From Calendula officinalis (Eukaryota; Streptophyta; Magnoliopsida; Asterales; Asteraceae), in NCBI GenBank assembly GCA_963853835.1, contig OY970824.1, forward strand, positions 73,418,372 to 73,482,371: 64,000 bases of DNA. Direction: 5' to 3'. Below are positions 1 to 11,405 of the stretch, piece after piece. Numbering within the stretch: the stretch's first letter is position 1; each line of letters begins with the position of its first letter. The position numbers were made by a program, and so were the translations under genes. The notes under the pieces are model-generated. The model was not told where the DNA came from. It did not search any database and was given only the letters and a program-made list of their open reading frames with translations.

Positions 1-324
1 TGTTGTAAAAATAGTGTAAGGTGTTGGGTCTAATAAATAATGTAACAAACTAACAATAGTTGGACGGTTTTTATGTAAATAGCAAAAAAACTTAGCATGC
101 TAATGTGATGTAATACTTAATGAAAGATATTTAACGAAATATCGAAAATTAGTCTTCGAGAAAACAAGTAGAAGTTGACATAAGTGGTAATTAAGAGTAG
201 ATTGGATTTTCCGTTTAAAAAAAAAAGAAGTGATTTTGTTATCCTCATAAATACCAATTTTTTGTTCAAAATAAGACTACTAGAGTACTAGTGACTAATA
301 TATATCTTTATATAGGAGTGTATA
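1..324. other. no gene seen; left flank of Copia element
   Basis: AT-rich sequence without a supportable gene. The last bases before 325, around 'ggagtgtata', match the flank of dispersed-repeat copies near 19,715 and 20,660. This stretch and 2,647 onward were therefore contiguous before the Copia element inserted. Confidence 0.5.
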
Positions 325-817
325 TGTTAGGAATATTATTAGTAATATTCATTAAAGATTTGATATGTCAAAACTATTAAACTACAAGGACCTAAGTCGG
401 TGATATGAAATTCAAGATTTGAATGAAGATTTAGGAGATAATCATTAATGTAAAAAGATATAGTATATCTTTATTAGTTTAAAAGATTTAGTCATTATCT
501 TTTCCTTGTAAGTCTTGGGTTTTCTAGTATATAAAGAAACCTAATGACATAGAAATAGATGTTCTCAGAACCCACGTTTTAACGTGTTTTTGTGTGTAAA
601 ACCTAAGCCTCAAGGTCGTTTGATCATGTTTAACGAATAACCGTTCTATGTATTTATATATAGAATTGAGGCTTTTAATGATGAAAAATTGTTTAACTAT
701 ACATATATGTTCAACTAATTCCGCAAGTTTGTTATTTGTATATGTTTATTCCAATATCATGAACTAACTATTCAGGAGCCTAAAGATCGGTTATATAGAG
801 TTGAAACAAACTCATCA
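325..817 (+). repeat. 5' LTR of the Copia-type element
   Basis: 493 bp, starting TGTTAGGAATATT and ending AACTCATCA. It is nearly identical to 2154-2646, with seven substitutions seen, all in the last 220 bp. Confidence 0.9.
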
Positions 818-819
818 AG

Positions 820-831
820 TGGTATCAGAGC
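820..831 (+). other. Primer-binding site (initiator tRNA-Met)
   Basis: TGGTATCAGAGC lies two bases after the 5' LTR. It is the standard complement of the 3' end of plant initiator tRNA-Met, used to start minus-strand synthesis. Confidence 0.85.
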
Positions 832-2138
832 GGGTGGCTCCAGATCTGGAATGAAACAAGGATCTATTGATGGTCATATAAGGAATCAAGCATAAAGAAT
901 ATTATGAAGATATTATGCTAATCGACATATATGATCACTTTTATGAAGACATCAAAGGTTAGTCATGCAATAATAAATCGTACAGTTATAAGTTGGTTTT
1001 CTTCATAAAAAAAAAAAAAAAAAAAAAAAAAGTCGTAACCCACCATTAGCGGTCTATGGCCAATCGCAATTCAGTTTATTAAAAGTAGGCCGCAAGAAAG
1101 TCGACTGTAATTAAAACAAAAGATGTAGTTCATGTTTAAATTGATAAGAAGCCAGCACATGCATTTAATTCAACGGGGATTTGTTAAGTGAGAATTAATA
1201 AAAAGATTTATTTGAAGAATATAAGAAAAAGGCATACAAGGAGAAGGCCACATTCACAAGGCCGCCGACCTATGTTTATTTCTTGGTATGGGCTTGCTGT
1301 GGACATTAATAAAAAGAGAGGAGCCCAATTAATTTGTGCATGGGTAAGCACTTGGTCGCTGGTTCACACTCGTTACTACTGATCAGATTAATGTTTATCT
1401 TTTACAGCTGATTCGATTACTACTGATCCGATACTCAAATTTTTACTACTGATCAACATCAGTAATAAAAAAAATCAGAATTTACTACTGCTGCGTTGAC
1501 TGATCAATTATTAAAACAGTATTGACCGAAAAAATTTTGAAGAAATTTTTTTTGACTGATACATCATACTTTGGAAAGCATGTTACACACCATGCTCGTT
1601 CCATACTACGGTTTATTGATCGTATCTGATAATAATGTGAAACGAATCACATTATTCACACACACAGGTTGAAGGCATGATGAAGATAAAGGAAAGTTTT
1701 ATTTGTTACATATTTGATCTTTATCAATTGATTACAGAAGATAATTGATTATATTTTATTTGAAGATGAAGTGGAAAATCTTACTACATAAGATGTTATG
1801 TATTGTTGTAACTGCAATTCAACAGAATCTTAACGAAAAGATCTGTTGAAGACTAAGATAAGCAAATCTCTCATACAAGATATGATGTTGCTGATTACTA
1901 TATTTAGACGGAATGTGATGCTTAGTTTGAGTTTCTACCTCAACTTCAAATAGAAAATAGTTGGTTTTCAATGTAATTAATATAGCCTTGAAGAACACAA
2001 GAATGATAGCACACTTTTAGGGGAAGAAAAAGTGTTGATCATTCAAGGGGAAGTTCAAGTTTCTCGGATTGATTTGATTATGTCAAAAAGGGGAAGAGAC
2101 TTGAAGATTCCTAGCTAATTCTATAAGTTTTGTCAAAT

Positions 2139-2153
2139 CAAATAGGGGAAGAT
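2139..2153 (+). other. Polypurine tract
   Basis: AATAGGGGAAGAT directly precedes the 3' LTR and would prime plus-strand synthesis. Similar 'aggggaag' tracts occur upstream at about 2019 and 2045. Confidence 0.75.
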
Positions 2154-2646
2154 TGTTAGGAATATTATTAGTAATATTCATTAAAGATTTGATATGTCAA
2201 AACTATTAAACTACAAGGACCTAAGTCGGTGATATGAAATTCAAGATTTGAATGAAGATTTAGGAGATAATCATTAATGTAAAAAGATATAGTATATCTT
2301 TATTAGTTTAAAAGATTTAGTCATTATCTTTTCCTTGTAAGTCTTGGGTTTTCTAGTATATAAAGAAACCTAATGACATAGAAATAGATGTTCTCAGAAC
2401 CCACGTTTTAACGTGTTTTTGTGTGTAAAACCTAAGCCTCAAGGTCGTTTGATCCTGTTTAACGAAGAACCGTTCTATGTATTTATATATAGAATTGAGG
2501 CTTTTAATGATGAAAACTTGTTTAGCTATACATATATGTTCAACTAATTCCGCAAGTTTGTTATTTGTATATGTTTATTCCAAGATCATGAACTAACTAT
2601 TTAGGAGCATAAAGATCGGTTATATAGAGTTGAAACAAACTCATCA
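2154..2646 (+). repeat. 3' LTR of the Copia-type element
   Basis: 493 bp, same length and termini as the 5' LTR, followed by the target duplication GTATA. Confidence 0.9.
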
Positions 2647-2647
2647 G

Positions 2648-3640
2648 TATATATGTCCAAGACAACGTAACACTATATTTAGTCTATGAACATGTCACAC
2701 ATACTCATGCGTCCACACAAGCGACCGTACGCACACATGCAGTTATCTTAAATTGTTAATAACTTTAATGTGAATTATAGGCAGTACTGGCCCTAGGGTG
2801 AGTTATGGTAGGCCAAAACCTATACCAAAAAATTAAAAGGGGCTCATAATTTTTTAAACCTTTTATTTGTCTTTTAACCCACAAGTTCTATACCTTTTTT
2901 CACATGGGTGATGATTTATGTACCACATAAATTACTTACTCTACCACAATCTGTGCTTTGGTATGATTATACCGTCTACTTTAATTTTTGTAAACTATAG
3001 TGAGTGAAATAAATTATGTGGTATATAAATCATCTCCCTTTTCATAGTGGCAGTATAAAGTGAAGAACTACATATTTGATTTATACTTTTCCTCTAAAAA
3101 AGCTAGACGCGTCACATTTAAGTGATTAACTTATTTAACAAACATATTTATACTTTTTGCATTAATATTAACTTTTACAATTACGACATGACCTAAAATT
3201 AGTGTTCATTTAGGACTCTGACGAACTCAGTCCCGGCCCTTATTATAGGTCATGGGTTTATAAGTCAAAAAATTATTGCTACACAATTACCATTACGTTT
3301 CTACAGTTATGTTTGATAATTGTATGCCATCATTAATTCCTTGCAGTATATAGCTTAGAACCCTTTTCTTGAACTTCTACATAAAAGGTTGTGTACAGGG
3401 GCGGACCAACTAGAAGTCCGAATGTCCGTGATATCCCTTAATTTTTAACTAAAAGTGTTAATATTTTCCCAAAAGAAAATTATTTGCCGGTGGTATTAAA
3501 TCAAAAGCCAGATATTTTAAAAAAAATCATTCAATTTGGATAAAACTATAAAAGTGGAAGGAGTTATGAGGATTACTTTGTAATTTTCGTGCTGGTAATT
3601 CTTGTAGTTATTTTCAAAAGCTACTATCACGGTATTACTT
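2648..3640 (+). repeat. Dispersed repeat, copy R1
   Basis: The sequence around 2650-2780 and 3250-3450 is repeated at about 19,715-20,125 (R2) and 20,650-21,530 (R3). Shared landmarks are 'aacatgtcacacat', 'ccatcattaa' and 'cccttttcttgaacttct'. No coding content is seen. R2 and R3 lack the Copia element, and R2 lacks the hAT MITE found inside R1, so they act as empty-site references. Confidence 0.7.
2782..3241 (+). mobile_element. hAT-type MITE (family with GGCC-rich ends), copy 1
   Basis: It begins CAGTACTGGCCC and ends near-complementarily in CCCGGCCCTT. The 8-bp duplication ATTATAGG (2774-2781 and 3242-3249) flanks it, as expected for hAT elements. The paralogous site at about 19,890 has a single ATTATAGG and no insert. 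It is related to the element at 21,600-22,111, sharing 'gacgaactcag' near the right end. No coding sequence. Confidence 0.85.
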
Positions 3641-3832
3641 CTTCCGTCCCAAAATTATTGTCCACATTTGAATATCACACATTTTAAGAAAAGTACATAA
3701 TTACACTGTGCAACCAATAGAATTTTATCTTTACCACCTAAGTATTTTTTGATTGGCTGAATTTTCAAGTGCACAATCATTTTGGGACATTTAAAAAAGG
3801 GAAACATAAAAAAGAAAATGGGACGGTGGGAG
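3638..3832. mobile_element. Stowaway-type (Tc1/mariner) MITE
   Basis: Terminal inverted repeats CTTCTTCCGTCCCAAAA and its near-complement ending GGGACGGTGGGAG, flanked by TA on both sides. 195 bp, no coding sequence. Close relatives lie at 14,199 and 20,934. Confidence 0.85.
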
Positions 3833-4210
3833 TACATATCATTATGGCGAATTCTATCATTATAAGGGATAATGGATAATTTTTCACTATACTAGTTCGC
3901 AATACCAAGTACTCTTTGTAATATATCACTTTATTGGCAATACATAATAAACCCAATGTCTATATTATTATTTTTTAATCAAAAGGGACAAATCTATCAT
4001 ATTAGCAATAGTATCTTAGGTAATTGTTTAACACAGTCTTTAATTTTCTTATAGTCACATGAGACAAATTTCAAATATTAAATAATAATAATTAATGGTT
4101 AAGATAATCACATGTTTTATACATATAGGGATATTTTTATTATTTGACACTCGCCTTTTTTTCTTAAAAAAAACACCATGTAATAATCACATTTAATTAA
4201 GTATAGTATA

Positions 4211-4608
4211 CTTCATCCGTTCCAAAATAATTGATACACTTGCCATTTTTGAGTGTTTCAAAATAAGTGATAAAACTTGAAAATTACCTTATTTGGTAAA
4301 AGGTAAAAGGTAGTGAGACTCACACCCACTATATCTCAATTAATATAGTGAAATGGCTTATTTACACTTATTATTACTTTTTAACATCATCAACTTCATT
4401 TTAATCAAAATTATGGGACATATTCCCTGATAACTATCCAATTTAACTTTTTTTGAACATCAACAGGGGATAGAGAAGAGGGAGCACCTGTAAAGCCATC
4501 ACCCCAACTCACCACCCCACTAAACAAAGAAAAATATATAACTAAAAAAACTCATCTGGCAAGAACCGTGAAATTTAAAGTGTGTCATTTATTTTGAAAC
4601 GGAAGAAG
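4211..4608. mobile_element. Stowaway-type MITE
   Basis: Starts CTTCATCCGTTCCAAAATAA and ends TTTTGAAACGGAAGAAG with TA duplications. About 400 bp and of the family whose ends read 'aagtgatacact'. Other members are at 19,218, 31,936, 46,047 and 54,016. Confidence 0.8.
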
Positions 4609-4666
4609 TATAACTTTATGTGATAATCACATAAGTATATTTTTTTTAACGAAAAATAAATAACAA

Positions 4667-4720
4667 AAATAAAATAACAATAAAAATAAAAATAAAAATA
4701 AAAATAAAAATAAAAAGTAA
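4667..4720. repeat. Simple repeat (AAAAAT)n
   Basis: Repeated 'aaaaat' units in an A-rich tract. Likely slippage sequence. Confidence 0.8.
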
Positions 4721-4899
4721 TAATAATTAAAAAAATGGATAAAAATATATATGAGTGTCAAATGACAAAAATATCACTTCATATATAAAGTATGTGATTA
4801 ATCTTGACTATTAATTTTATTGATCAATAATTGAGACTTATCACTCGTAACTAATAATAATTAATGACTAATTTAAAAGCTATCACATATTAGCAACTA

Positions 4900-5726
4900 G
4901 AAATGAGATCGAGTGAGGACTCTTTTCTAGGTGAGAACTGCGAGGAAAAATCTAGGGCTTTGATCAAAGAAAATAAATAGGTATGATTTAATGTGAAGAA
5001 AAGTAAACAACATTAGAAGTTCAAGGGGGTTTTGTGTAAAGTTTAACAAAATAATGAGGGGGAAAGAAAATTCGGGAGGTTAAAATGGTCATCTGCGCAC
5101 AGCCGCACACATACACTCTCTCCTCGCCACATTTCAATTTCTGATTTGGTGAGTTTTTTTAACCCCTAACTTCGTTTTTCGGCCATAATTTTTTTTCTTT
5201 TGTAAAAAAAAACTAAAAATGTGAAAGTTCTTAAAATTATATTATCTACAAAATGAGTATAGTCATGAAAATTTAAAAAAAAAAATTGGATCATTTTGTT
5301 AATTCTGGATCATTGTGAATTTTGCATAAATCTAATTTTATATAAATAATTAGTCAAGTAATATATCACACATAATTTTAGATTATTTTATTTACCTTTG
5401 TATCATTATTAATTTTGGGATCATTTTGTTAATTATGGATCATTATCAATTTTGGATCATTTTTTTTCAAATTTTCATTACTAAACTCATTTTATATGAA
5501 ATTTAATTTTAAATTTTTTAACATTTTTAGATTTTTATTTAAAAAAAAAAGTTTTGGATGAAAAACGGAGGGGGGGGGGGGACCCACATCCAATAATTGG
5601 ATGACAAGTGGCACAAGGAGGGAAATGGGGGTTTCAAAAAAGTCCTTTATACCCTTCACGAGATGAGTGGATGAGAATTGTCCTCACAGTATCACTAATT
5701 TTTGAGTACTCACCGGATCCGGTCCC
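4900..5726. mobile_element. Mutator-like non-autonomous element
   Basis: The 10-bp direct repeat TTAGCAACTA at 4890-4899 and 5727-5736 brackets a segment whose ends are imperfect inverted repeats (GATCGAGTGAGGACTC against the complement of GAGTACTCACCGGATC). A 9-10 bp duplication is typical of Mutator-like elements. The interior is AT-rich, has a G12 run near 5568 and no coding frame. Superfamily call is inferred from duplication length. Confidence 0.6.
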
Positions 5727-5848
5727 TTAGCAACTAATTAGTTATTTGCGATATCATATTCGTAATAGTATCAACATATATAATTAGCAACATCAGTATT
5801 GTTTGATATATCGCATTCTTAGCTATTTCAGGTCGTTCTTTATATCAT

Positions 5849-5880
5849 ACTAGCTTCAAATCCGCCCAACTGAGCGGGCA
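5849..5880 (-). other. Candidate Helitron 3' terminus
   Basis: On the minus strand a GC-rich stem-loop (CCGCTC-AGTT-GGGCGG) is followed nine bases later by CTAGT, the usual Helitron 3' end (CTRRT). The next host base is not T, so the call is tentative. If right, the element would run to higher coordinates and could include the CDC48 fragment. The 5' terminus was not found. Confidence 0.35.
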
Positions 5881-7377
5881 TGTTTCGAAAAATAAAACTA
5901 AAAATAACAAAAAAATTTAAAAAATCATATACTTAAAATTTATAAAAGTAACAAACTACTAATTCTTGAACAATATTATGTACTTTTAGAAAACAAAAGG
6001 ATATAACATTGAGTTGTGGAAAAATAAGAAGTAAAAATGTGATATTCCTACATTAACATAACCTTCCAAAACGCTTCAAAGATTTGTGGTGGAGTGTATA
6101 AAAAGGTCGGCCTATAAAATCAATCAACCATGCCATTTCTCTTGACCTTCTGGAAGATTAAGCATAGCATTTTCCATTAGATATAAAGATGTTTAATCTC
6201 GTTGTCCATTGATGTTGTATTCTGCAAAAAGTCTATTCAAATAAGTTTGACCCAAAATTTTAAATTTTTTCTATAACTAACTGATATCATATAAGATTTA
6301 GTACTTTAAATATTCTATAGTAATCTAGTATTTTAGTAAGATAATTTATGCAGTTAAAATTAACATTTGGTGCCCGTTTCAAATTGGTAGGTCGGGCTAA
6401 GGGGTCAAATTGTACTGCGTATTTATTACAGCTTCCGTTAGCCAATGTTCAAAAAATTAATATACTTGACAACTTTGACCATTTGCCAATGGGTCGATTA
6501 GGATTAATTTTGACATTTTTGGTCAAACTGTATCTATAAATCTTCTTACAATTTTTCCATCTTTGCCATGCTACTTAGATTTGGATACGGTGAACCTTTT
6601 ACAATTAGATCAGACATTCTTTTAAATGAGGATTATATAAAGACATGATGGTTAATTAGTGTAATAAGTATAAAATATTAAATTAAAGTACATCGGTGTG
6701 TTCAATTGATTTTTTCAAGAGGGAAATGCTTACTGGTATTGGTCCTTCCATCCTGCAACCTTGGATCTCTTTGATTTAAAAATAATATAAAAATAATAGT
6801 ATAGAAATTAAGCAAAATAAGGGGATAGCTCAAGATATAATTTCTCAAGGTTTGGACTTTTCCCACTGAAATTGTTGTCAACTCTTGTAGATTAAATCCC
6901 TCAACTGTTAAACAACTGCAACAAACCGTTTGAAGTATTCCTCATGTATTAACCAAAACATACATCAAGATGTATGTAAACAAAAAAACAAACTGCAAAA
7001 AAGAGGGAAAAACAAATGAGATTTGGGTACCTGTTTGCTTAATTTGAGTAAAGCATGTGCTATAGAAAGCCTGAATATAGTCTCTGGGGTTCTTGCAGTT
7101 ACTGAAGTGTTCATACCATCTTCAAAAATAAAAAATCCAAATTAAAATTGCTTAATTTTATTTTGTGTTCTTTAAAAATACAATCATACCAACCCATGTA
7201 ACATTTCAATAATACCAATTCGAAGCCACCTAGCAGACCAATGCGAACCACACCACCGGCATCAGTTAATGTTATGAAAAATGCAGGGGTGAAGGATAAC
7301 CAGTGGCCATTACACTGAAATACCAAAAAAATAACCACACATCATGATGCATTTTGACTGAAATCCCCCTAAATTAG
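5881..7377. other. no recognisable gene
   Basis: AT-rich sequence with short random ORFs (for example 7111-7338 minus) that match no family I recognise. It may be interior of the putative Helitron that ends at 5849. Confidence 0.4.
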
Positions 7378-7972
7378 CTGATCGAGTTGACGGGGCCGTA
7401 ATAAAGCAGGGTCGATAAGTAGCACCAAAAATGAAAACCGTCCTTTTTGCCCACATTTCGGCCCGTAATTGATTCAAAACACAGCAGCAGCACCTGCATC
7501 TCCAGATATACTTCCCCTCGGCATTTATAACATTTTATAGAAGTGCAGATCCACTGACTTTATCAAAGATTTCCCGAACATTTGCTTCACTTTCACCAAA
7601 CCACATTGTTAGCAATTCGGGCCCTTTTATACTGATGAAATTTGCTTGACATTCGTTTGCAATTGCTTTTGCTAAAAGTCTTTTTCCACTATTTATTTAA
7701 AAAAACAAAAGAGAATAAAAAAAAGACAAAAAAATATATAATTTAAATTTAATAAAATTGTTTTGGTTACCTCTTGAAGCTCCCGTTTAACATTCTCAAG
7801 GCCTCTGATATCATCCCAGCTACAATTTGGAACCTCGAGAACCTTTGCTTAAACGAAAAGGGATGAATAAATCAAATATGTAAATGAGAGGGTGTAAAGT
7901 GCAAGAGTGTTTACCGGCGGTCGTTGAAGATGCTGCGGGCGATGGGTGTAGGGCTGCAATACGTGAATCCAT
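7378..7972 (-). pseudogene. CDC48/p97 AAA-ATPase fragment (degenerate)
   Basis: Minus-strand pieces match the second ATPase domain of plant CDC48. A first exon (7915-7972, start ATG 7972) joins in phase to 7771-7847, which reads EVPNCSWDDIRGLENVKREL, the linker into D2. After an intron, 7688-7535 reads GKRLLAKAIANECQANFI, then ELLTMWFGESEANVREIFDK (pore-loop region), and stops. A third piece (7503-7378) keeps 'GDAG', 'IDPALLRP' and 'LDQL' with frame breaks. The Walker A motif is lost except its final GK, the threonine is Arg (GKR instead of GKT), and the Walker B segment is missing. It cannot make an ATPase. Capture by a Helitron is an inference. Confidence 0.75.
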
Positions 7973-8440
7973 GGGAAGATGTCGGTGTGTGTTGAATTCT
8001 TGCAGGTGAACCCTGTGATATAAAGAAAAATATCGGGTATCTTTGCACGTGATTATAGTTTGTTACCATAAATGCTGGAGTTTTGATTTGAACACCAAAC
8101 GGATTTGTTCATGAAATGTGTGGGCCTATAGGAGAATTACACGTGGCAAAACCGGCCAATGAGAGAGCTCGGAATTGCCTAGTTGTCAAATCCAAATCAA
8201 ATTAGGGCTCATATATAGAAGAAGATTCGCAAATCGCAACAGTATCAACGTGTATTCGCAACACCTTCTCGTTCACTACTTTATCTCTCTAGATTTATCA
8301 TAGAATCATAATTAGAACTAAGATTTTTGGGTTAACAAATTTTTAAAAAAGACATCTTGCTCAACGTATTATATACATTGTATTCATTAATTAGGCACTC
8401 CTTGCACTTGAATTTTATATCTTAATAACCTTATACTAAA

Positions 8441-8674
8441 CAGGGGCGTCTCCGAGATTTTGAACGCCCTGTGCGAAAACACGAAAAAGGACCATCTGAA
8501 TATAAGATTTTTATAAAAATTTAGACTTTCTAATTTTTTTTTCTATTAAATTATTAAGTTGACTTAAATTTTAATTTTAATATTATATATATAAGATATA
8601 TATAAAAATTGGGCCCCTATAAAATATGGGCCATATGCGGCTGCACCTTTTGCACCTCCTCAAAGACACCTCTA
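8441..8674. mobile_element. hAT-type MITE (CAGRGGCG family), copy 1
   Basis: Ends CAGGGGCGTCTCCGAGAT and AGACACCTCTA, flanked by the 8-bp duplication ATACTAAA (8433-8440 and 8675-8682). A relative lies in reverse orientation at 41,908-42,129. Confidence 0.8.
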
Positions 8675-8706
8675 ATACTAAACCATCTATATATGTTTAT
8701 ATAATA

Positions 8707-8970
8707 CTCCCTCCGTCCCTAAATAAAGTTCCCATTTGTGTTTGGCAAAACATTTTAGGAGATAGTTAATGGTGAGGTATTTGATATTACTTTTGATTAA
8801 AATATAAGGTTTGATTGGAGAGAGAAATTGTTTTAAGAGATAGGTAGTGGTGAAAGTATTGGTAATAATATTATTATATTAAGTGGGTCCCTTAAGTTTG
8901 AGAAATGAGAACTTTATTTAGGGACAAAACTTGAAGGTGAAATGAGAACTTTATTTAGGGAATGAGGGAG
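8707..8970. mobile_element. Stowaway-type MITE
   Basis: CTCCCTCCGTCCCTAAATAA at the left and its complement, ending TTTAGGGAATGAGGGAG, at the right, with TA on both sides. It lies about 120 bp downstream of the 3' end of the CYP-1 gene. Confidence 0.85.
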
Positions 8971-9088
8971 TAAAACAAAGACATTAACAAGGCTGATTAT
9001 GCAACGACAACGCACGAAATGATTATAATTGATTTATTAATTCTGGTTCTAACAATTATTTCGAAGGAAGTAAATCAACTAATAATAA

Positions 9089-10695
9089 CTAATCCTCCCA
9101 ATTATACTTTATTGGCACAAGGGAAAGCGGGAATTTCTTTCGAACTACTAGGGAACCCTCTTCTTGCATGTTCAGATCTTCATTATTCACTCCATCGGGA
9201 ATTTTCCAATCAAACCAATAAACAAGGTTCGCTATCATGAACTCAATCGTTGCAGGAACCGTATTCATTGCTGGACAGGATCTTCGTCCTCCTCCAAAGG
9301 GAATCATTTCAAAGTCAACCTCAAGATTCTCAAACCTCTCTGGATAGAACTCCGCCGCATTTTCCCCCCAGATGTTTGGATCTCTTCCTATCCCCCATGC
9401 GTTGATCAAAGCGTTCGTCCTAGGAAAGACATCATAGCCGCCGATTTGACAATGGCTTAAGCTTTCATGCGGGATCAACAATGGGGCGGGTGGGTGTAAT
9501 CTTAGTGTCTCTTTCACCACCATCTTCAAGTATGTGATTTTTGTGAAATATAATTCGTGTACCCTTTCTTTTCTTCCCGTGTGATTTCGGATTTCACTTT
9601 GCAACTTTTGCATCACTCTAGTGTTTCTCGCGATCTCGGACATTGCCCACACCATCGTCACAACAGTTGTATCGACTCCCCCAGTAAGTATGTCCTGATC
9701 AAACATTACAAGTTCATTTGTTGTCCAATATGAAACATTACCCAACAAAATGATTAAAATAAATTGCTTACCATTACAAGCGCTTTCGCGTCTTCTCTAG
9801 TCAATCGATAGCCAGAAGCATTCTCTTTTGTAGATAACTCAAGTAAACAAAGAACAAAATCCTTCTCATCATCACTCACTTGTAAATTGGTTTTATTGTG
9901 ATGGTCATCAAGAACCATTTCAATGTAGGCATCAAGATTAGTGCAGCATTCCGCGAGTTTACTATCAAAACCACTAAAAAGGTCAATAAACCGACCTAAC
10001 CATGGAAAAAAATCACCAAGCGATCCACCCAACATTTCCTGGGCTTCATCAACAATCACTTCCCATGATGGACCCTTAACCGGTTGCTGCCTATAATTCT
10101 TACCAAACGCAACCTTGCACATCACGCCTTTAACCGTTGCTAAAAACAACTCGCTTAAGTTTATTGCAACGTTTGGTGGATGTAATGATAGAGAACGAAC
10201 CATGCTCTCGATCTCGGTGACCATCACATGGTTAAACAATTTAGCTCTCTTGGGACCGAGGAACTCGGATACCAAAATCTTGCGCATTTCCCTCCGGTGA
10301 TCGCTTTGAGGCGAGAACGCGATGTCCAAATAGTTGTAGGTTAGTCGCTTTGTGGCCTTGGAATTTGGACGGGAACAAAATATGTGATCTTGAGTTTTCA
10401 ATACTTGTTTGGCCATGGTTGGTGAAGAGATGACAATGAAAGGTTTTGACCCAATGTATAGTTGCATAACAGGACCATGTAGTTCAGAAAGTTGCCAAAG
10501 GGCTTGATGACGTGGTTTACCTAATAGTTGATGCAAGTTTCCGATTATGGGGAGTTTTTGAGGGCTTGGAGGAAGCCTTGGGGCAGCCGTGGATGACGGC
10601 TTATGTGATCTTAGAGTGTATAGAAATATGCACAACATGAAGAGAAGAAATACTGTTGTAAGAAGCCATGAAGGGAACATTAAAAAGATGCCCAT
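9089..10695 (-). CDS. Cytochrome P450, CYP71 clan (CYP-1)
   Basis: Two exons, 10695-9772 (308 codons) and 9694-9089 (201 aa plus stop), with a 77-bp GT-AG phase-0 intron, give a 509-aa protein of normal length. An N-terminal membrane anchor (residues 8-28) is followed by the proline hinge LPPSPQKLPIIGN. Exon 2 carries the oxygen-binding I-helix TGGVDTT (312-318), the ExxR pair KETLR (E370, R373), YPERF (429 is its F) and the haem loop FGGGRRSCPA (Cys 448). It would be an ER-bound monooxygenase using NADPH-P450 reductase; the substrate cannot be told. Oddities: the C-helix WxxxR tryptophan is Arg (R134, 'HRREMRK'), five residues before the haem loop are missing relative to CYP-2, and the haem loop ends PA rather than PG. 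It is a tandem duplicate of the gene at 13.5 kb and may be weakened or inactive. Confidence 0.9.
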
Positions 10696-10752
10696 GATGT
10701 GTATGTTATTGGTTAACCTTTTTATTGGTATTTCAAGTTAAATAATACATGT

Positions 10753-10761
10753 CCATTTATA
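10753..10761 (-). promoter_or_regulatory. TATA box of CYP-1
   Basis: TATAAATGG on the minus strand lies about 60 bp before the start codon. The same box, with the shared context GAAGCCTC upstream, precedes CYP-2 at equal distance, so the promoter core was duplicated with the gene. Confidence 0.65.
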
Positions 10762-11309
10762 ATCGAGGCTTCAGGCAAAGAGATTCTTCTCGAGAAAAGA
10801 TTCATTCCAAATGAGTTAGTTAATTAAAAAATGAGTATATTATCTAATTAATTTGTCTATGTGACATTCTCATTTATCCAGAGGGGCACATGTTTGAAAA
10901 CTTATAACTAAATAACCATTACTAAGACTTGTAGCTTAATAGTACGGAAGTTTAGTGTAAGACGTTGTCATGACGAATAGTTCATGAGTTCAAATATCCC
11001 CGTAAACAAATTAAGTAGATTAGATGATGTTAAAAAAAATAGTAAATAACCAACAATTAGTTTCATTTTTTATCCGATTCTGAGATACATGATTTGATAG
11101 TTTGTAAAATTTCTGAATTATTAAATGTAGTTTTATTTAAGTCTTTGATACATGAGTTAAGACCTTGTTTTAATTGGACTGTACGTGTATTATTTTGAGA
11201 ATTATGAATTCAACGGTTCTACCCACTGCCAATTTATATTTGCGTGCTTCAGTTTAATCCACCATCCAAAAATTGAAAGCCACCGTCATTAATTCTCCAA
11301 TTAATTCCT
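10762..11309. other. intergenic, no gene seen
   Basis: AT-rich upstream region of CYP-1 without a supported feature beyond the TATA box. Confidence 0.5.
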
Positions 11310-11405
11310 TTGATTGCTTTTTTTTGCACGGGACTTGAATCCATGATCATTTGGTTATGGCCAATACCTTATATCAATCTCCATAACCACCCAGCCTTGG
11401 TCACA
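11310..11405 (-). repeat. Possible tRNA-derived SINE fragment
   Basis: On the minus strand, GATTCAAGTCCC resembles a pol III B box and GGGTGGTTATGG lies at the position of an A box. It resembles the SINEs at 12,052 and 16,483 but is more decayed. Confidence 0.35.

Larger units (their letters stand above)
325..2646 (+). mobile_element. Non-autonomous Copia-type LTR retrotransposon (LARD/TRIM-like)
   Basis: Two 493-bp direct repeats (325-817 and 2154-2646) begin TGTTAG and end CA. They flank a 1.3-kb interior and are bounded by the 5-bp target duplication GTATA (320-324 and 2647-2651). A primer-binding site complementary to initiator tRNA-Met follows the 5' LTR, and a polypurine tract precedes the 3' LTR. 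The interior has no gag or pol reading frame; its longest ORF is 64 codons and looks random. The element must have been moved by proteins supplied in trans. I count seven mismatches between the LTRs, which suggests a recent insertion. Assignment to Copia is inferred from LTR style and primer site. A diverged LTR of the same family lies at 31,177-31,665 on the other strand. Confidence 0.9.

Noticed and set aside
9164..9460. 98-codon plus-strand ORF
   Set aside because: Antisense to CYP-1 exon 2, whose protein is clearly conserved.
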